DNA from: Frankia sp. AgB32
Lineage (GTDB): Bacteria; Actinomycetota; Actinomycetes; Frankiales; Frankiaceae
Direction of reading: 5' to 3'
DNA length: 64,000 nucleotides
Assembly (NCBI RefSeq): GCF_023243045.1
Contig: NZ_JALKFX010000011.1
Location: 1 to 64,000, forward strand
Both the position numbers and the translations under genes were made by a program. Each line of letters opens with the position of its first letter. Position 1 is the stretch's first letter. The notes under the pieces were generated by a model that saw only the letters and a list, made by a program, of their open reading frames with translations, searched no databases and was not told where the DNA came from. This document shows positions 17,904-26,950 of the stretch, piece by piece.

Positions 17904-18884
17904 GTGCGTATTGCCGTGACGGGTTCCGTTGCCACTGACCATCTCATGCGCTTCCCGGGCCGGTTCGCCGAGCAGCTGCTCGCCGACCAGCTCGCGAAGG
18001 TCTCGCTGTCCTTCCTCGTGGACGAGCTCGTGATCCGGCGCGGCGGGGTCGCGGCCAACATCGCGTTCGGCCTCGGGCGGCTCGGTCTGCGCCCGATCCT
18101 CGTCGGCGCGGTCGGTGAGGACTTCGGCGACTACCGGGCCTGGCTGGACGGCAGCGGCGTCGACACCTCCTCGGTGCGGGTGAGCGGCACCGCGCACACC
18201 GCCCGGTTCATCTGCACCACCGACGAGGACCTCAACCAGATCGCGTCCTTCTACCCGGGCGCGATGAACGATGCCGCCGAGATCGAGCTGGCCCCCATCG
18301 CCGAGCGGGTCGGCGGACTGGACCTGGTCGTCGTCAGCCCGAACAACCCCGCCGCGATGCTGCGCCACAGCGCGGAGGCCCGCGAGCGCGGCTACCCGTT
18401 CGCCGCCGACCCGTCCCAGCAGCTCGCCCTGCTCGACGGCCCGCAGATCCGTGAGCTCGTCACCGGCGCGGCCTACCTGTTCTGCAACGAGTACGAGAAG
18501 GCCCTGCTCGCCAGCAAGACCGGGTGGACGGACGAGGAGATCCGCGCCGTGGTCGGCGTTCGGGTCACCACCCACGGCAAGGACGGCGTGGTCATCGAGG
18601 CGCCGGAGGCGGACCCGATCCACATCCCCGTGGTGCCCGCCCGGGACACCCCGGACCCGACCGGCGTCGGCGACGGTTTCCGCGCCGGCTTCCTCGCCGG
18701 GCTGTCCTGGGACCTCTCCCTCGAGCGCGCGGCGCAGGTCGGCGCGCTGATCGCCACCCAGGTGCTGGAGACCCTCGGGCCGCAGGAGTACATCGTCGAC
18801 CCGTCGGACGCGGTCAAGCGCCTGACCGAGGCCTACGGCGCGGACGCCGCCGCCGAGATCGCCGAACACCTGCCCAGGGCCTGA
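17904..18884 (+). CDS. adoK: Adenosine kinase (PfkB family)
   Basis: The 326-residue PfkB-fold sugar kinase is closely similar in motif layout to mycobacterial AdoK: IAVTGSVATDHLMRFPGRF start, KVSLSFLVDELV, RGGVAANIAFGLGRLG, HTARFICTTDED, IASFYPGAM and the anion-hole/catalytic-base motif DPTGVGDGFRAGF. AdoK phosphorylates adenosine to AMP for purine salvage. The start is GTG 17904. In M. tuberculosis the gene also lies between the Fe-S carrier and ctaC genes, which supports the assignment over ribokinase. Confidence 0.9.
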   Translation: MRIAVTGSVATDHLMRFPGRFAEQLLADQLAKVSLSFLVDELVIRRGGVAANIAFGLGRLGLRPILVGAVGEDFGDYRAWLDGSGVDTSSVRVSGTAHTARFICTTDEDLNQIASFYPGAMNDAAEIELAPIAERVGGLDLVVVSPNNPAAMLRHSAEARERGYPFAADPSQQLALLDGPQIRELVTGAAYLFCNEYEKALLASKTGWTDEEIRAVVGVRVTTHGKDGVVIEAPEADPIHIPVVPARDTPDPTGVGDGFRAGFLAGLSWDLSLERAAQVGALIATQVLETLGPQEYIVDPSDAVKRLTEAYGADAAAEIAEHLPRA

Positions 18885-18918
18885 CCGGCCCGCCTCGCCG
18901 CCGCCGCTGGCCGACAGG

Positions 18919-19155
18919 TCAGCCGCGGCGGCGGACGACGAACTCCTGGCCGCCGGTCGGCAGCTCCCGCGTCGCGACGAGTTCCTGACCGCGCAGCCGG
19001 CACCAGGCCACCACGTCCGGCCCGGCCGCGGGATCGTCCGCCCAGAGGGTGATCGTCTCGCCGGTCGCGACAGAGCCGAACGCGCGGGCGAGATCGATGA
19101 TCGGCAGCGGGCAGCGCCGGCCGCGCGCGTCGACCACGTCGGGCGTCGGCGTCAT
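18919..19155 (-). CDS. TusA family sulfurtransferase
   Basis: The 78-residue TusA/SirA-like protein has the CPxP motif (RRCPLPIIDLAR), whose cysteine carries persulfide. It relays sulfur from a cysteine desulfurase to acceptors such as tRNA thiolation or molybdopterin systems. The ATG overlaps the stop of the upstream cysteine desulfurase gene (ATGA), so donor and relay are made together. Confidence 0.88.
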   Translation of the reverse strand: MTPTPDVVDARGRRCPLPIIDLARAFGSVATGETITLWADDPAAGPDVVAWCRLRGQELVATRELPTGGQEFVVRRRG

Positions 19156-20315
19156 CCGCGGGCCGCGCCGAGATCGGTGGCGCCCAGGCGCGCCCGCACC
19201 TCCCGCACGACACCCGGCAGGACGTCGAGCAGGGCGTCGAGATCAGCCCGGGTCGACTCCCGGCCGAACGAGACCCGCAGGTTTCCGTGGGTCAGCGCGC
19301 CCATCGCGACCAGGACATGACTCGGGGTCAGCACGTCCGAGGTGCAGCTCGATCCGGAGCTGACCGCGATCCCGGCGCGGTCCAATCCCGCCAGCAGTGC
19401 CTCCCCCTCCACGTACAGGCAGGAAAAGGCACTGATATGCCCCACCGACCCGGCCGGGTCCGGGTCGCCGAGCAGCTCGACGTCGTCCATCAGCTCGGGT
19501 AGCCGGCGGCGCAGCTCGGCCACGTAGCCGGCCAGCCGCGGCCGCTGCGCGGCGAGTTCCGCCGCCCGGGCGGCCAGCGCCGCCGCGGCCGCCACGATCG
19601 CCGGGACGTCCGGGTAGCCGGGGACCCGGCCGCTCTCCCGCTCGTCGACGGGCCCCGGACTGCGCCAGCGGGTGCCGGTACGCACCGCGAGGATGCCGAC
19701 GCCCGCCGGGCCGCCGAACTTGTGCGCGCTGGCGGTGAGCAGGTCGGCGCCGAGTACGCGCAGATCCACGGGCAGGTGGCCGACGGTGACGGCGGCGTCG
19801 GTGTGCAGCGGGACACCGGCGGCATGCAGCCGTTCGGCCACCTCGGCGACCGGCTGGATCGTGCCGACCTCGTGGTTGGCGTGCTGAAGACTCGCGACGG
19901 CGGTGCCCTCGACCGGTGCGAACCCGGCCGGGTCGACCCGGCCTATCCCGTCGACCGGGACCTCCACGACCCGTCCGCCGGCTCGTTCGTGGTGCGCGGC
20001 GGCGTGCAGCACGCTGGAGTGCTCGACCGCGCTCACCATGACGACGTCGCCGGCGCGGTGCCGCGCGGCGGCGGTGCCGAGCAGGGCGAGACCGGCCGCG
20101 GCGGTGCCGCTGGCGGTGAAGCTGATCTCGTCCGGGCGGGCGCCGAGCACGCCGGCAACGGTCTCCCGCGCGGCGTCGAGCAGCATCCGCGCCCGCCGGC
20201 CCTCCCGGTACAGCCGCGCCGGGTCCGCCCAGCCATCGTCCAGCGCGACCAGGTACGCCGCCCGCGCCGCGGGGTGCAGGGGCGTGGTCGACGCATGGTC
20301 GAGATAGGCCGGCAC
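19152..20315 (-). CDS. Cysteine desulfurase (class V aminotransferase, NifS/IscS-like)
   Basis: The 387-residue PLP enzyme removes sulfur from cysteine as an enzyme-bound persulfide. Visible are YLDHASTTPL at the N-terminus, the EHSSVLHAA histidine segment, LQHANHEVGTIQPV, the PLP lysine in TASAHKFGGPAGVG, and the active-site cysteine loop SSGSSCTSDVLTPSHV. The frame is open upstream, but GTG 20315 sits right before the conserved N-terminus. It is translationally coupled to TusA downstream. The Cys loop resembles the short, open group I (NifS/IscS) type. Confidence 0.9.
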   Translation of the reverse strand: MPAYLDHASTTPLHPAARAAYLVALDDGWADPARLYREGRRARMLLDAARETVAGVLGARPDEISFTASGTAAAGLALLGTAAARHRAGDVVMVSAVEHSSVLHAAAHHERAGGRVVEVPVDGIGRVDPAGFAPVEGTAVASLQHANHEVGTIQPVAEVAERLHAAGVPLHTDAAVTVGHLPVDLRVLGADLLTASAHKFGGPAGVGILAVRTGTRWRSPGPVDERESGRVPGYPDVPAIVAAAAALAARAAELAAQRPRLAGYVAELRRRLPELMDDVELLGDPDPAGSVGHISAFSCLYVEGEALLAGLDRAGIAVSSGSSCTSDVLTPSHVLVAMGALTHGNLRVSFGRESTRADLDALLDVLPGVVREVRARLGATDLGAARG

Positions 20316-20560
20316 GCCTGCGACGCTACGCCCCGACGCGCCGGCGGGGGGGCGCGCGTCACAGCCCCTGATGGGGCCTGAGGCGAGAAGCTGCCGGGCC
20401 GCTGAGATACGCTGCTGCCGCACCATCTACAGCGTGTCGAAGACAGCATGTCGTCCGGAGGGATCGACCGGGGTGACATGGCGTTTGAAGGGGTTTCGCG
20501 GATGGCGGCGCAAGGCTTTTGCCCGCCGCGCGAGCCGCTAGTCGTGGGAGGCAGGACCTG

Positions 20561-21574
20561 GTGAGGAGATCCTTCGGTCGGACCCGGCCGTCGGTCGCGG
20601 ATGTCGAGGACACGCCGAGCACGCCGGCTGACTCCGGCGGTGCGCTCGAGGCCGTGGACGACATGGTCGAGGCTGGCACGGCCCCGACAGCTGGCATGGC
20701 CCCGACGGCTGGCACGGCCCGCGCGGCCGACGCACGCGGCGGGCGCCGCGCGCGCCCGCGCCGCCGATCCCTGCGTCTGGTCGGCCCGCTGGCGCTCGTG
20801 GGGCTCGGGGCAACGGCCTGTGAGAAGCCAAATTTCGGATATCCCGATGGGGTTACCAACTACTCGCCGCGCCTGCTGAACATCTGGCAGGGCTCGGCAA
20901 TCGCCGCCCTCGTGGTCGGCGTGATCGTGTGGGGCATGATCCTCTACGCGGTCGTCGCCTTCCGCAAGCGCAGCGACGTACTACCCCGGCAGGTTCGGTA
21001 CAACCTGCCGGTCGAGATCCTCTACACCGTTGTCCCGGTTGTCATCGTGGGCTCGATGTTCTTCTTCACCGCTCGCGACGAGTCGAAGGTCACGAGACTG
21101 TCGGCGCATCCGGACGTGACGGTCGACGTCATCGGATTCCGGTGGAACTGGCAGTTCAAGTACATCGACCCGGGCGACGGGCTCAAGGGCCCGAACCAGA
21201 TCGAGGTGACCGGGCGTCCCGGTGAGCCGGCAGTGCTGGTCCTTCCGCAGAACCGCTCGATCCGGTTCGTGGAGACCTCCCCGGACGTCATCCACTCCTT
21301 CTGGGTGCCGGAGTTCCTCTTCAAGCGGGACGTCGTCCCCGGCCGGGTGAACCAGTTCGAGCTCACCGTCACCAGGACCGGCACGTTCATCGGTCGCTGC
21401 GCGGAACTCTGCGGCACGGATCACGACCGGATGAACTTCTACGTGAAGGTCGTGCCGCAGGCCGAGTACGACAAGTTCATCTCGGACCGGCTGAACGCCC
21501 CGGTCTCGTCCTCGTCAGCAGCGGCGACCACCACCACTGCCGCTGCCACCGCCAGCACCGGGAGCGGACAGTGA
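20561..21574 (+). CDS. ctaC: Cytochrome c oxidase subunit II
   Basis: Subunit II of aa3 oxidase accepts electrons from cytochrome c through CuA. The 337-residue protein has an Arg-rich N-terminus and hydrophobic segment ending near [12 protein letters not shown] (a poor lipobox), two transmembrane helices ([39 protein letters not shown]), FRWNWQFKY, and the CuA site: H in [11 protein letters not shown] and [13 protein letters not shown] Thr/Ser/Ala-rich tail follows. GTG 20561 has AGGA/GGAGG upstream. The stop overlaps the ctaD start (GTGA), giving a ctaC-ctaD-ctaF operon. Confidence 0.94.
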   Translation: MRRSFGRTRPSVADVEDTPSTPADSGGALEAVDDMVEAGTAPTAGMAPTAGTARAADARGGRRARPRRRSLRLVGPLALVGLGATACEKPNFGYPDGVTNYSPRLLNIWQGSAIAALVVGVIVWGMILYAVVAFRKRSDVLPRQVRYNLPVEILYTVVPVVIVGSMFFFTARDESKVTRLSAHPDVTVDVIGFRWNWQFKYIDPGDGLKGPNQIEVTGRPGEPAVLVLPQNRSIRFVETSPDVIHSFWVPEFLFKRDVVPGRVNQFELTVTRTGTFIGRCAELCGTDHDRMNFYVKVVPQAEYDKFISDRLNAPVSSSSAAATTTTAAATASTGSGQ

Positions 21575-23253
21575 CCCTCGTGCACGAGACGGGCGTCGGC
21601 CACGCCGAACCCGAAGAGTCCCACCTACCGCGGCAGACGAACCTGTTGGGATACCTGCGGACGACGTCCCACAAGGACATCGCCGTCATGTACTTCCTGA
21701 CCTCGTTCGGCTTCTTTCTGTTCGCCGGGATCCTGGCCATCATGATGCGGGCGGAGCTCGCCCGGCCGGGGCTGCAGTACTTCTCCAACGAGCAGTACAA
21801 CCAGCTGTTCACGATGCACGGCACGCTCATGCTGCTGATGTTCGCGACCCCGCTGGCGTTCGCGTTCGCGAACCTGCTCGTGCCGCTGCAGATCGGCGCG
21901 CCGGACGTTGCCTTCCCGCGGCTGAACGCGCTGTCGTACTGGCTGTTCCTGTTCGGCAGCCTCACCGTCGTGGCGGGGTTCCTGACCCCGAACGGCGCGG
22001 CGTCGTTCGGGTGGTTCGCCTACTCGCCGCTGAACAACGAGGTCTACTCCCCGGGTGCCGGCTCCGACCTGTGGATCGTCGGACTGACGGTCTCGGGTCT
22101 CGGCACCATCCTCGGTGGCGTCAACATGATCACGACGATCCTGTGCATGCGCGCCCCCGGCATGACGATGTTCCGGCTGCCGATCTTCTGCTGGAACTTC
22201 CTGGTGACGTCGATCCTCGTGCTGATCGCGTTCCCGGTGCTGGCCGCCGCGCTGCTGGCGCTCGAGGCGGACCGCCGCTTCGGCGCGCACGTGTTCGACG
22301 CCGCCAACGGCGGGGCGCTGCTGTGGCAGCACCTGTTCTGGTTCTTCGGGCATCCCGAGGTCTACATCCTCGCTCTGCCGTTCTTCGGGATCATCAGCGA
22401 GATCCTGCCGGTGTTCTCCCGCAAGCCGCTGTTCGGCTACAAGGGCCTGGTGTTCGCCACCATCGGCATCGGCGCGCTGTCGGTGGCGGTGTGGGCGCAC
22501 CACATGTTCGTCACCGGCGCGGTGCTGCTGCCGTTCTTCGCGTTCCTGTCGTTCCTCATCGCCGTGCCGACCGGGATGAAGTTCTTCAACTGGATCGGCA
22601 CGATGTGGCGCGGGCAGCTCACCTTCGAGACGCCGATGCTGTTCGCCCTCGGCTTCCTCGTGACGTTCCTGTTCGGCGGGCTGACGGGGGTGCTGCTGGC
22701 CAGCCCGCCGATCGACTTCCACGTCAGCGACAGCTACTTCGTCGTCGCCCACTTCCACTACGTCGTGTTCGGCACGGTGGTGTTCGCCGCCTACGCCGGC
22801 ACGTACTTCTGGTTCCCCAAGGTCACCGGCCGGATGATGAACGACCGGCTCGGCAAGGTCCACTTCTGGACCATCTTCCTGGGTTTCCACGCGACGTTCC
22901 TGGTGCAGCACTGGCTGGGCCTGCGCGGCATGCCGCGGCGCTACGCCGACTACGGCCCGACCGACGGGTTCACGACGCTGAACACGTTCTCGTCAGCCGG
23001 CTCGTTCCTGCTCGCCCTGTCGACGCTGCCGTTCCTGTACAACCTGTGGCACTCGTACCGCAAGGGTGCGCTGGCTGTCGTGGACGACCCGTGGGGTTAC
23101 GGCAACTCGCTGGAGTGGGCGACCTCCTGCCCGCCCCCGCGGCACAACTTCCGGTCACTGCCCCGGATCCGCTCCGAGCGGCCGGCGTTCGACCTGCACT
23201 TCCCGGCCACGGTCGGCCGGGTCGACTATCACGCGACACCTGAGATCGGTTAG
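21571..23253 (+). CDS. ctaD: Cytochrome c oxidase subunit I
   Basis: This 560-residue, twelve-helix core subunit of aa3 oxidase binds heme a, heme a3 and CuB. Conserved parts include [12 protein letters not shown] (heme a ligand His), [15 protein letters not shown] (CuB His and the cross-linked Tyr), WAHHMFVTG (CuB His pair), and [11 protein letters not shown] (heme ligands). K- and D-channel residues were not individually checked. The GTG start overlaps the ctaC stop. It is followed 14 bases later by ctaF. Confidence 0.96.
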   Translation: MTLVHETGVGHAEPEESHLPRQTNLLGYLRTTSHKDIAVMYFLTSFGFFLFAGILAIMMRAELARPGLQYFSNEQYNQLFTMHGTLMLLMFATPLAFAFANLLVPLQIGAPDVAFPRLNALSYWLFLFGSLTVVAGFLTPNGAASFGWFAYSPLNNEVYSPGAGSDLWIVGLTVSGLGTILGGVNMITTILCMRAPGMTMFRLPIFCWNFLVTSILVLIAFPVLAAALLALEADRRFGAHVFDAANGGALLWQHLFWFFGHPEVYILALPFFGIISEILPVFSRKPLFGYKGLVFATIGIGALSVAVWAHHMFVTGAVLLPFFAFLSFLIAVPTGMKFFNWIGTMWRGQLTFETPMLFALGFLVTFLFGGLTGVLLASPPIDFHVSDSYFVVAHFHYVVFGTVVFAAYAGTYFWFPKVTGRMMNDRLGKVHFWTIFLGFHATFLVQHWLGLRGMPRRYADYGPTDGFTTLNTFSSAGSFLLALSTLPFLYNLWHSYRKGALAVVDDPWGYGNSLEWATSCPPPRHNFRSLPRIRSERPAFDLHFPATVGRVDYHATPEIG

Positions 23254-23267
23254 GGGGCGGCGATCGT

Positions 23268-23669
23268 ATGAAGGTGGAAGGCATCATCTTCAGCTTCTTC
23301 GGCCTCTTCGCCGGGGTGACGGCGCTGGTCTACTGGTTCTGGGCCAAGGACCCGACCGGCACGGCGGCGCTCACGCTCACCACCGGCCTGGGCCTGCTCG
23401 TCGGCGGCTACCTCATCTTCACCGGGCGCCGGATCGGCATGCGGCCGCAGGACCTGCCCGACGCCGAGGTTGCCGACGGCGCCGGCGAGCTGGGGCACTT
23501 CACCCCGGGCAGCTACTACCCGTTCTTCATCGGCGCGAGCTCGGTGACGGCGGCGATGGGGCTCGTCTTCGGGATCTGGCTGCTGATCCTCGGCATCGTG
23601 ATGGTCGCGGTGTTCGTGACCTGCCTGGTCTTCGAGAACTTCTGGCACCCGCCGGTGCCCGAGGACTGA
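23268..23669 (+). CDS. ctaF: Cytochrome c oxidase subunit IV (actinobacterial type)
   Basis: This 133-residue membrane protein has four hydrophobic helices (IIFSFFGLFAGVTALVYWFW; ALTLTTGLGLLVGGYLIFTG; FFIGASSVTAAMGLVFGIWL; LGIVMVAVFVTCLVF), the typical actinobacterial subunit IV layout. It is the third gene of the ctaCDF unit and structurally supports the aa3 oxidase. A strong terminator follows. Its 3' part is overlapped on the other strand by the uncertain tail of the hemoglobin-fusion gene. Confidence 0.92.
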   Translation: MKVEGIIFSFFGLFAGVTALVYWFWAKDPTGTAALTLTTGLGLLVGGYLIFTGRRIGMRPQDLPDAEVADGAGELGHFTPGSYYPFFIGASSVTAAMGLVFGIWLLILGIVMVAVFVTCLVFENFWHPPVPED

Positions 23670-24532
23670 CAGCGATCTGTGACCCAGAGTGGGCCGGTGG
23701 CGAACTGCCACCGGCCCACTGTCGTTTTCCCGGCCGCGGTCAGGTCAGCCGGCGGGGGGGAGACCGGCGCGGGCGGCTGGTACGGCGGGGCGACGCCCCA
23801 GCCCCAGCGGGGCACCGGGGCCTGGCGCACCGGGTCGGCGTCCGGCTGCGAGTTGGCGCGGGCCAGGAGCGTGCCCCACTCGACGTAGCCGACGAAGGCG
23901 GCCCGGAACTCCGGGTCGCCGGGTAGTCCCACCTCGTCGGCGGCGTCCAGCAGCAGGTTCACCCAGCGCCGGCGCTGCACCTCGTTGATCGCCTTGCCCA
24001 GGTGCTGGCTGAGCATGTGCGGATAGCCCCCGCGCTCGGCGCTGTACCCGGCGGGGCCGCCGAAGACCTCCGCGAGCCACAGAGCGACGTAGCGCGGGTG
24101 TCCCGGGTCCATGCTCCGGAACAGCGGCCCGACCACGTCGTCGCGCAGCACCTTCACGTAGAAGGCCTCGGTGAGGCGCTCGAAGGCACCCTCACCGCCC
24201 GCCCACTCGTACAGCGTGGGCACGGAGCCGCCCGCGCCGGCGACGGCGGTGTGCTCGTAGTGCCGCATCTCCTCGATCGCCTCGACGTACGGCCCGATCT
24301 GCGCGAAGAACTCCGCGAAGTCGGCGCTGGCGCGGAACCCCTCAAGGTGATCCTTTCGCGACGTCCAGGTGATCCGCAGGACGTAGCAGGCCGGTTCCTC
24401 CTCGCAGCGGGCGAGCTCGTAGTCGACGCAGCACGGCGAGCGCGCGAGCGGCCGGGCAGCGCGGCCGTAGGCATCCTCGAACGCGCCGCGCCGCTCCTCG
24501 ACGATCCGATAGCGGATGTACTCGACGATCAT
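23516..24532 (-). CDS. Antibiotic-biosynthesis-monooxygenase domain / truncated hemoglobin (group II) fusion
   Basis: The N-terminal 95 residues form an ABM dimeric alpha-beta domain (VEYIRYRIVEERRGAFEDAY, LRITWTSRKDHLEGF). Residues about 105-230 form a group II 2/2 hemoglobin: AFYVKVLRDD with a B10 Tyr, LFRSMDPGH, LSQHLGKAI with the probable proximal His, and RRRWVNLL with a G8 Trp. This architecture is known in Streptomyces and should handle O2, NO or peroxide chemistry. The annotated 338-residue frame runs through a terminator hairpin and 154 bases into ctaF. One base more or fewer in the seven-C run at 23754-23760 would stop it near 23734-23743, so the true protein is probably about 263 residues. 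ATG 24532 follows AGGGAGC. Confidence 0.85.
   Translation of the reverse strand: MIVEYIRYRIVEERRGAFEDAYGRAARPLARSPCCVDYELARCEEEPACYVLRITWTSRKDHLEGFRASADFAEFFAQIGPYVEAIEEMRHYEHTAVAGAGGSVPTLYEWAGGEGAFERLTEAFYVKVLRDDVVGPLFRSMDPGHPRYVALWLAEVFGGPAGYSAERGGYPHMLSQHLGKAINEVQRRRWVNLLLDAADEVGLPGDPEFRAAFVGYVEWGTLLARANSQPDADPVRQAPVPRWGWGVAPPYQPPAPVSPPPADLTAAGKTTVGRWQFATGPLWVTDRCQSSGTGGCQKFSKTRQVTNTATITMPRISSQIPKTSPIAAVTELAPMKNG
23688..23720 (+). terminator. Hairpin terminator after ctaF
   Basis: A perfect 14-bp stem (23688-23701 with 23707-23720) has a GAACT loop and is followed by GTCGTTTTCC. It begins 19 bases past the ctaF stop. The T-run is on the plus strand, so it mainly ends the ctaCDF transcript, but the stem would also affect the convergent hemoglobin-fusion gene. 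Confidence 0.85.
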
Positions 24533-24906
24533 CCGTGCTCCCTGTTCTCGTCGCCGCGCCCTGATCTCGGCGCGCGAGGCGCACCATTATGCGAAACACT
24601 GTAATGGTGTAATCAAGGCTTTGCGGGCCTGGTGCAGGGAAGGCCGCAGCCCGCCCGGCCAGCCGGGCGCGGCTCCGCCGGCGGCTGGACGGGGAGGCTA
24701 CGGCCCGTCGCCTGGTCGGGGCTGGTCACACCCGCCGGCGGACGGTCGCGGAGCGTGACCGTGGTGAGGGCGTCCGCAGGGGAAAGCGGCGACATGGGTC
24801 CCTCTGGTCTGATGCCCGCCCGAAATATCGCCCAGCAGGACCCACACTCGCCCCCTCCCACGCAACCCGGTGACGGTGCGTGGGGATGCCGGCGGCGGCT
24901 CGCGGG
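24533..24906. other. Intergenic region upstream of the hemoglobin-fusion gene
   Basis: This 374-base gap lies between the trpD stop and the hemoglobin-fusion start, both minus-strand. Its AT-rich part (24582-24616) holds an inverted repeat, listed separately. The rest (24617-24906) is GC-rich with no supportable open frame. Confidence 0.5.
24582..24609. promoter_or_regulatory. Perfect 8-bp inverted repeat, candidate operator of the hemoglobin-fusion gene
   Basis: CACCATTA (24582-24589) and TAATGGTG (24602-24609) flank a 12-base spacer in a conspicuously AT-rich island about 50 bases upstream of the start at 24532. On the minus strand TTGATT and CATAAT lie within and beside it as possible promoter elements. 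The position suits a repressor site. The cognate regulator is unknown. Confidence 0.6.
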
Positions 24907-26061
24907 TCAGGCGGCGTTCGCGGCGGCCTGGCTGGCACTCACCCAGTGCTCCAGGGTGGCCCGGGCGGCGCCGGAGTCCAGGGCCGCCGCGGCGTGCGGG
25001 AGGGCCGCGGCGATCTGGTCGGTCATCGGCGCGCTGGTCGGGCCGGTGGCGGCGACGAGAGCGGCCGCCGCGGCGAGCAGCACGGCATCCCGGACCGGGC
25101 CCGGCTCGCCCGCGAGGACGGCGCGGGCCACCGCGGCGTTGTACGGGGCGTCGGCCCCGCGCAGGGCCGCGACGTCCGGCACGTGGATGTCGACGTCGCG
25201 AGGGTCGAACCGCTCCCGCCGCGGCGGGGCGGCGGCTCTGCTGGTCGGCGGACGCCCCGCCGGGGGCCGCGGGGTGCCGGCGGGGTCGCCGGTGATCACC
25301 CAGACGGAGGACGTCGTCACGGGGGAGAGCTCGTCAAGCCCGTCATCGCCACGGAAGACCAGCGCGCGGGTGCCGCGGTCGGCCAGCACCTGGGCCACGA
25401 CCGGCGCGAGGCGGGGGTCGGCGACCCCGATGGCCTGGGCGCCGGGGTTCGCCGGGTTCGTGAGCGGGCCGAGGATGTTGAAGGCCGTCGGGACCCCGAT
25501 CTCGCTGCGCGGTGCCGCGAGGTGCCGGTACGCCGGGTGGAACACCCGGGCGAAGCAGAAGGTGATGCCCGCGCGGTCCAGGGTCGCCGCGACCCCGCCG
25601 GGCGGGAGGTCGACCACGACTCCGAGCTCGGCGAGCAGATCGGCGGAGCCGCAGGACGATGAGGCGGCCCGGTTCCCGTGTTTGATCACGGGCACGCCGG
25701 CGCCGGCGACGACGAGCGCCGCCATCGTGGAGATGTTGACCGTGTTGGAGCGGTCGCCGCCGGTCCCGCAGGTGTCGACGGCGCGGGCCCGCAGCTCGTC
25801 GGTGACCAGCAGCGGCGCGGCGTGGACGAGCATCCCGTCGATCAGTCCGCCGATCTCGGCAGCCGTCTCGCCCTTGGCCCGCAGGGCCACCGCGAACCCG
25901 GCGATCTGCGCCGGGGTGGCCGCGCCAGCCATGATCTCGTTCATCGCCCACGCCGTGCGGGCCTGATCCAGCGCCTCGCCAGCCAGCAGGGTGCCGATCA
26001 GCTCCGGCCAGCTCGGTGCCGCCGCGGTGGACGTCGACGTCTTCGCGGCGGCGGTCGGCAT
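24907..26061 (-). CDS. trpD: Anthranilate phosphoribosyltransferase
   Basis: TrpD adds phosphoribose to anthranilate in tryptophan synthesis. The 384-residue protein has the signature DTCGTGGDRSNTVNIST (PRPP site), VIKHGNRAASSSCGSADLL, and FNILGPLTNPANP, all in normal order. The frame is open far upstream, but ATG 26061 is placed by GAGG five bases ahead; GTG 26079 is an alternative. As in M. tuberculosis and Streptomyces it is an isolated trpD between the cta and qcr genes, away from a trp operon. Confidence 0.93.
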   Translation of the reverse strand: MPTAAAKTSTSTAAAPSWPELIGTLLAGEALDQARTAWAMNEIMAGAATPAQIAGFAVALRAKGETAAEIGGLIDGMLVHAAPLLVTDELRARAVDTCGTGGDRSNTVNISTMAALVVAGAGVPVIKHGNRAASSSCGSADLLAELGVVVDLPPGGVAATLDRAGITFCFARVFHPAYRHLAAPRSEIGVPTAFNILGPLTNPANPGAQAIGVADPRLAPVVAQVLADRGTRALVFRGDDGLDELSPVTTSSVWVITGDPAGTPRPPAGRPPTSRAAAPPRRERFDPRDVDIHVPDVAALRGADAPYNAAVARAVLAGEPGPVRDAVLLAAAAALVAATGPTSAPMTDQIAAALPHAAAALDSGAARATLEHWVSASQAAANAA

Positions 26062-26084
26062 GGTCGCCTCGACGGTCACCGGCG

Positions 26085-26513
26085 TCAGCCGGCGAGCTGG
26101 GCGCCGGTGACCGGACGGCGCGCGACCGCCCCGCCGGCCCGGGCCCGCAGCAGGGTCACGACCGCCTCGGTGAGCCGCGCCGGGTCGATCGGGTGGGTGA
26201 CGACCGCGTCGGCCTGTGACCAGGTGGCCAGCCAGCGGTCGTCCGCGCGGGCGACGAGCAGGACGGTCGGCGGGCAGTCGGCGACCTCGTTCTTCAGCTG
26301 CCGGCACAGGCCCATGCCGCCGGTGGGGGCAGCTTCCGCGTCGAACACGCACACGTCGGCCTCGTGGTGGTCGACGACGCTGATCGCCTCGGCCGCGTTG
26401 CCGGCCTCGACGAACTCCAACGGGCCCAGGTCCTCGGCGGGCAGCCGGCCGATGGCGGAGATGACGCGCGCGCGCACGTCCGGACGGTCGGCGTAGACGA
26501 GGACGGTCTTCAT
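26085..26513 (-). CDS. Response-regulator receiver-like protein
   Basis: This 142-residue single-domain protein starts MKTVLVYADRPDVRARVISA, the beta1/acidic region of a receiver domain. DADVCVFD-like (EADVCVFDAEAAPTG) gives a candidate phosphoacceptor Asp, TVLLVARADD the beta4 region, and DAVVTHPIDPARL a beta5 segment. In beta5 the usual Lys-Pro is His-Pro, so phosphorylation chemistry may be altered. No output domain is present. ATG 26513 follows GAAGGTGG, better than the ATG five codons upstream. It ends 23 bases before trpD and may be cotranscribed with it. The partner kinase is unknown. Confidence 0.75.
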   Translation of the reverse strand: MKTVLVYADRPDVRARVISAIGRLPAEDLGPLEFVEAGNAAEAISVVDHHEADVCVFDAEAAPTGGMGLCRQLKNEVADCPPTVLLVARADDRWLATWSQADAVVTHPIDPARLTEAVVTLLRARAGGAVARRPVTGAQLAG

Positions 26514-26756
26514 GGCGTCCACCTTCATGACAGGGTGCCCGGCGCGATCCGTCCCGAAGATTACCCGGTCCGGCCCGCACGCGATCCCCGCGCGCCGGGT
26601 TCGACGTGCCCGGCGCCGCGGCGGCGAGGGTGGTCTGCACGGCAGCGGGCGTTCCTGACTCTTCCACAGGGTTCCACGCCCGATTTGTCCCTGCGGAAGC
26701 CTGCGGAAGAGGCAGGAAGTCGCTCAGCCACGCACGCGCGGCCGGCGGGCGGGGCC

Positions 26757-26858
26757 GGCGGCCGGGTGGCCGGGCGGCGGAGGGGCCGGGCGGCCGGGTG
26801 GCCGGGCGGCGGAGGGGCCGGGCGGCGGAGGGGCCGGGCGGCGGAGGGGCCGGCCGGT
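26757..26858 (+). repeat. G-rich tandem repeat tract
   Basis: The tract is built from 16-base units, GGGCGGCGGAGGGGCC, three of them contiguous around 26809-26856. Related units (GGGCGGCCGGGTGGCC) precede them. The plus strand has dense runs of three to four G, so quadruplex formation is possible. It lies 60-160 bases upstream of the Fur-type operator. Confidence 0.7.
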
Positions 26859-26912
26859 GGCGGGTGGCGGGCGGTCCGCGGCGCCCCGTTTGCGGCCGGC
26901 GGGGTGGATCCG

Positions 26913-26933
26913 TGATACTGAGAGTCGTTCTCA
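26913..26933 (+). promoter_or_regulatory. Fur/PerR-type operator with a -10-like hexamer
   Basis: TGAGA-gtcgt-TCTCA (26919-26933) is the palindromic core typical of actinobacterial Fur-family boxes, 17 bases before the ATG of the Fur-family gene. TGATACT immediately to its left could be the -10 element, so a bound repressor would cover the promoter. It implies autoregulation of the regulator/rubrerythrin unit. Confidence 0.7.
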
Positions 26934-26950
26934 ATCGACGGGCGTGATCC

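Larger units (their letters stand above)
26514..26950. other. Intergenic region with G-rich repeats and the perR-type promoter
   Basis: This 437-base divergent region separates the receiver gene from the Fur-family gene. It contains the G-rich tandem repeat at 26757-26858 and a Fur-type palindrome at 26919-26933, listed separately. Nothing else recognisable was found. Confidence 0.5.

Noticed and set aside
24632-25966. Plus-strand open frame opposite trpD
   Set aside because: Composition is typical of antisense frames, and the minus strand encodes a full TrpD with PRPP-binding motif.
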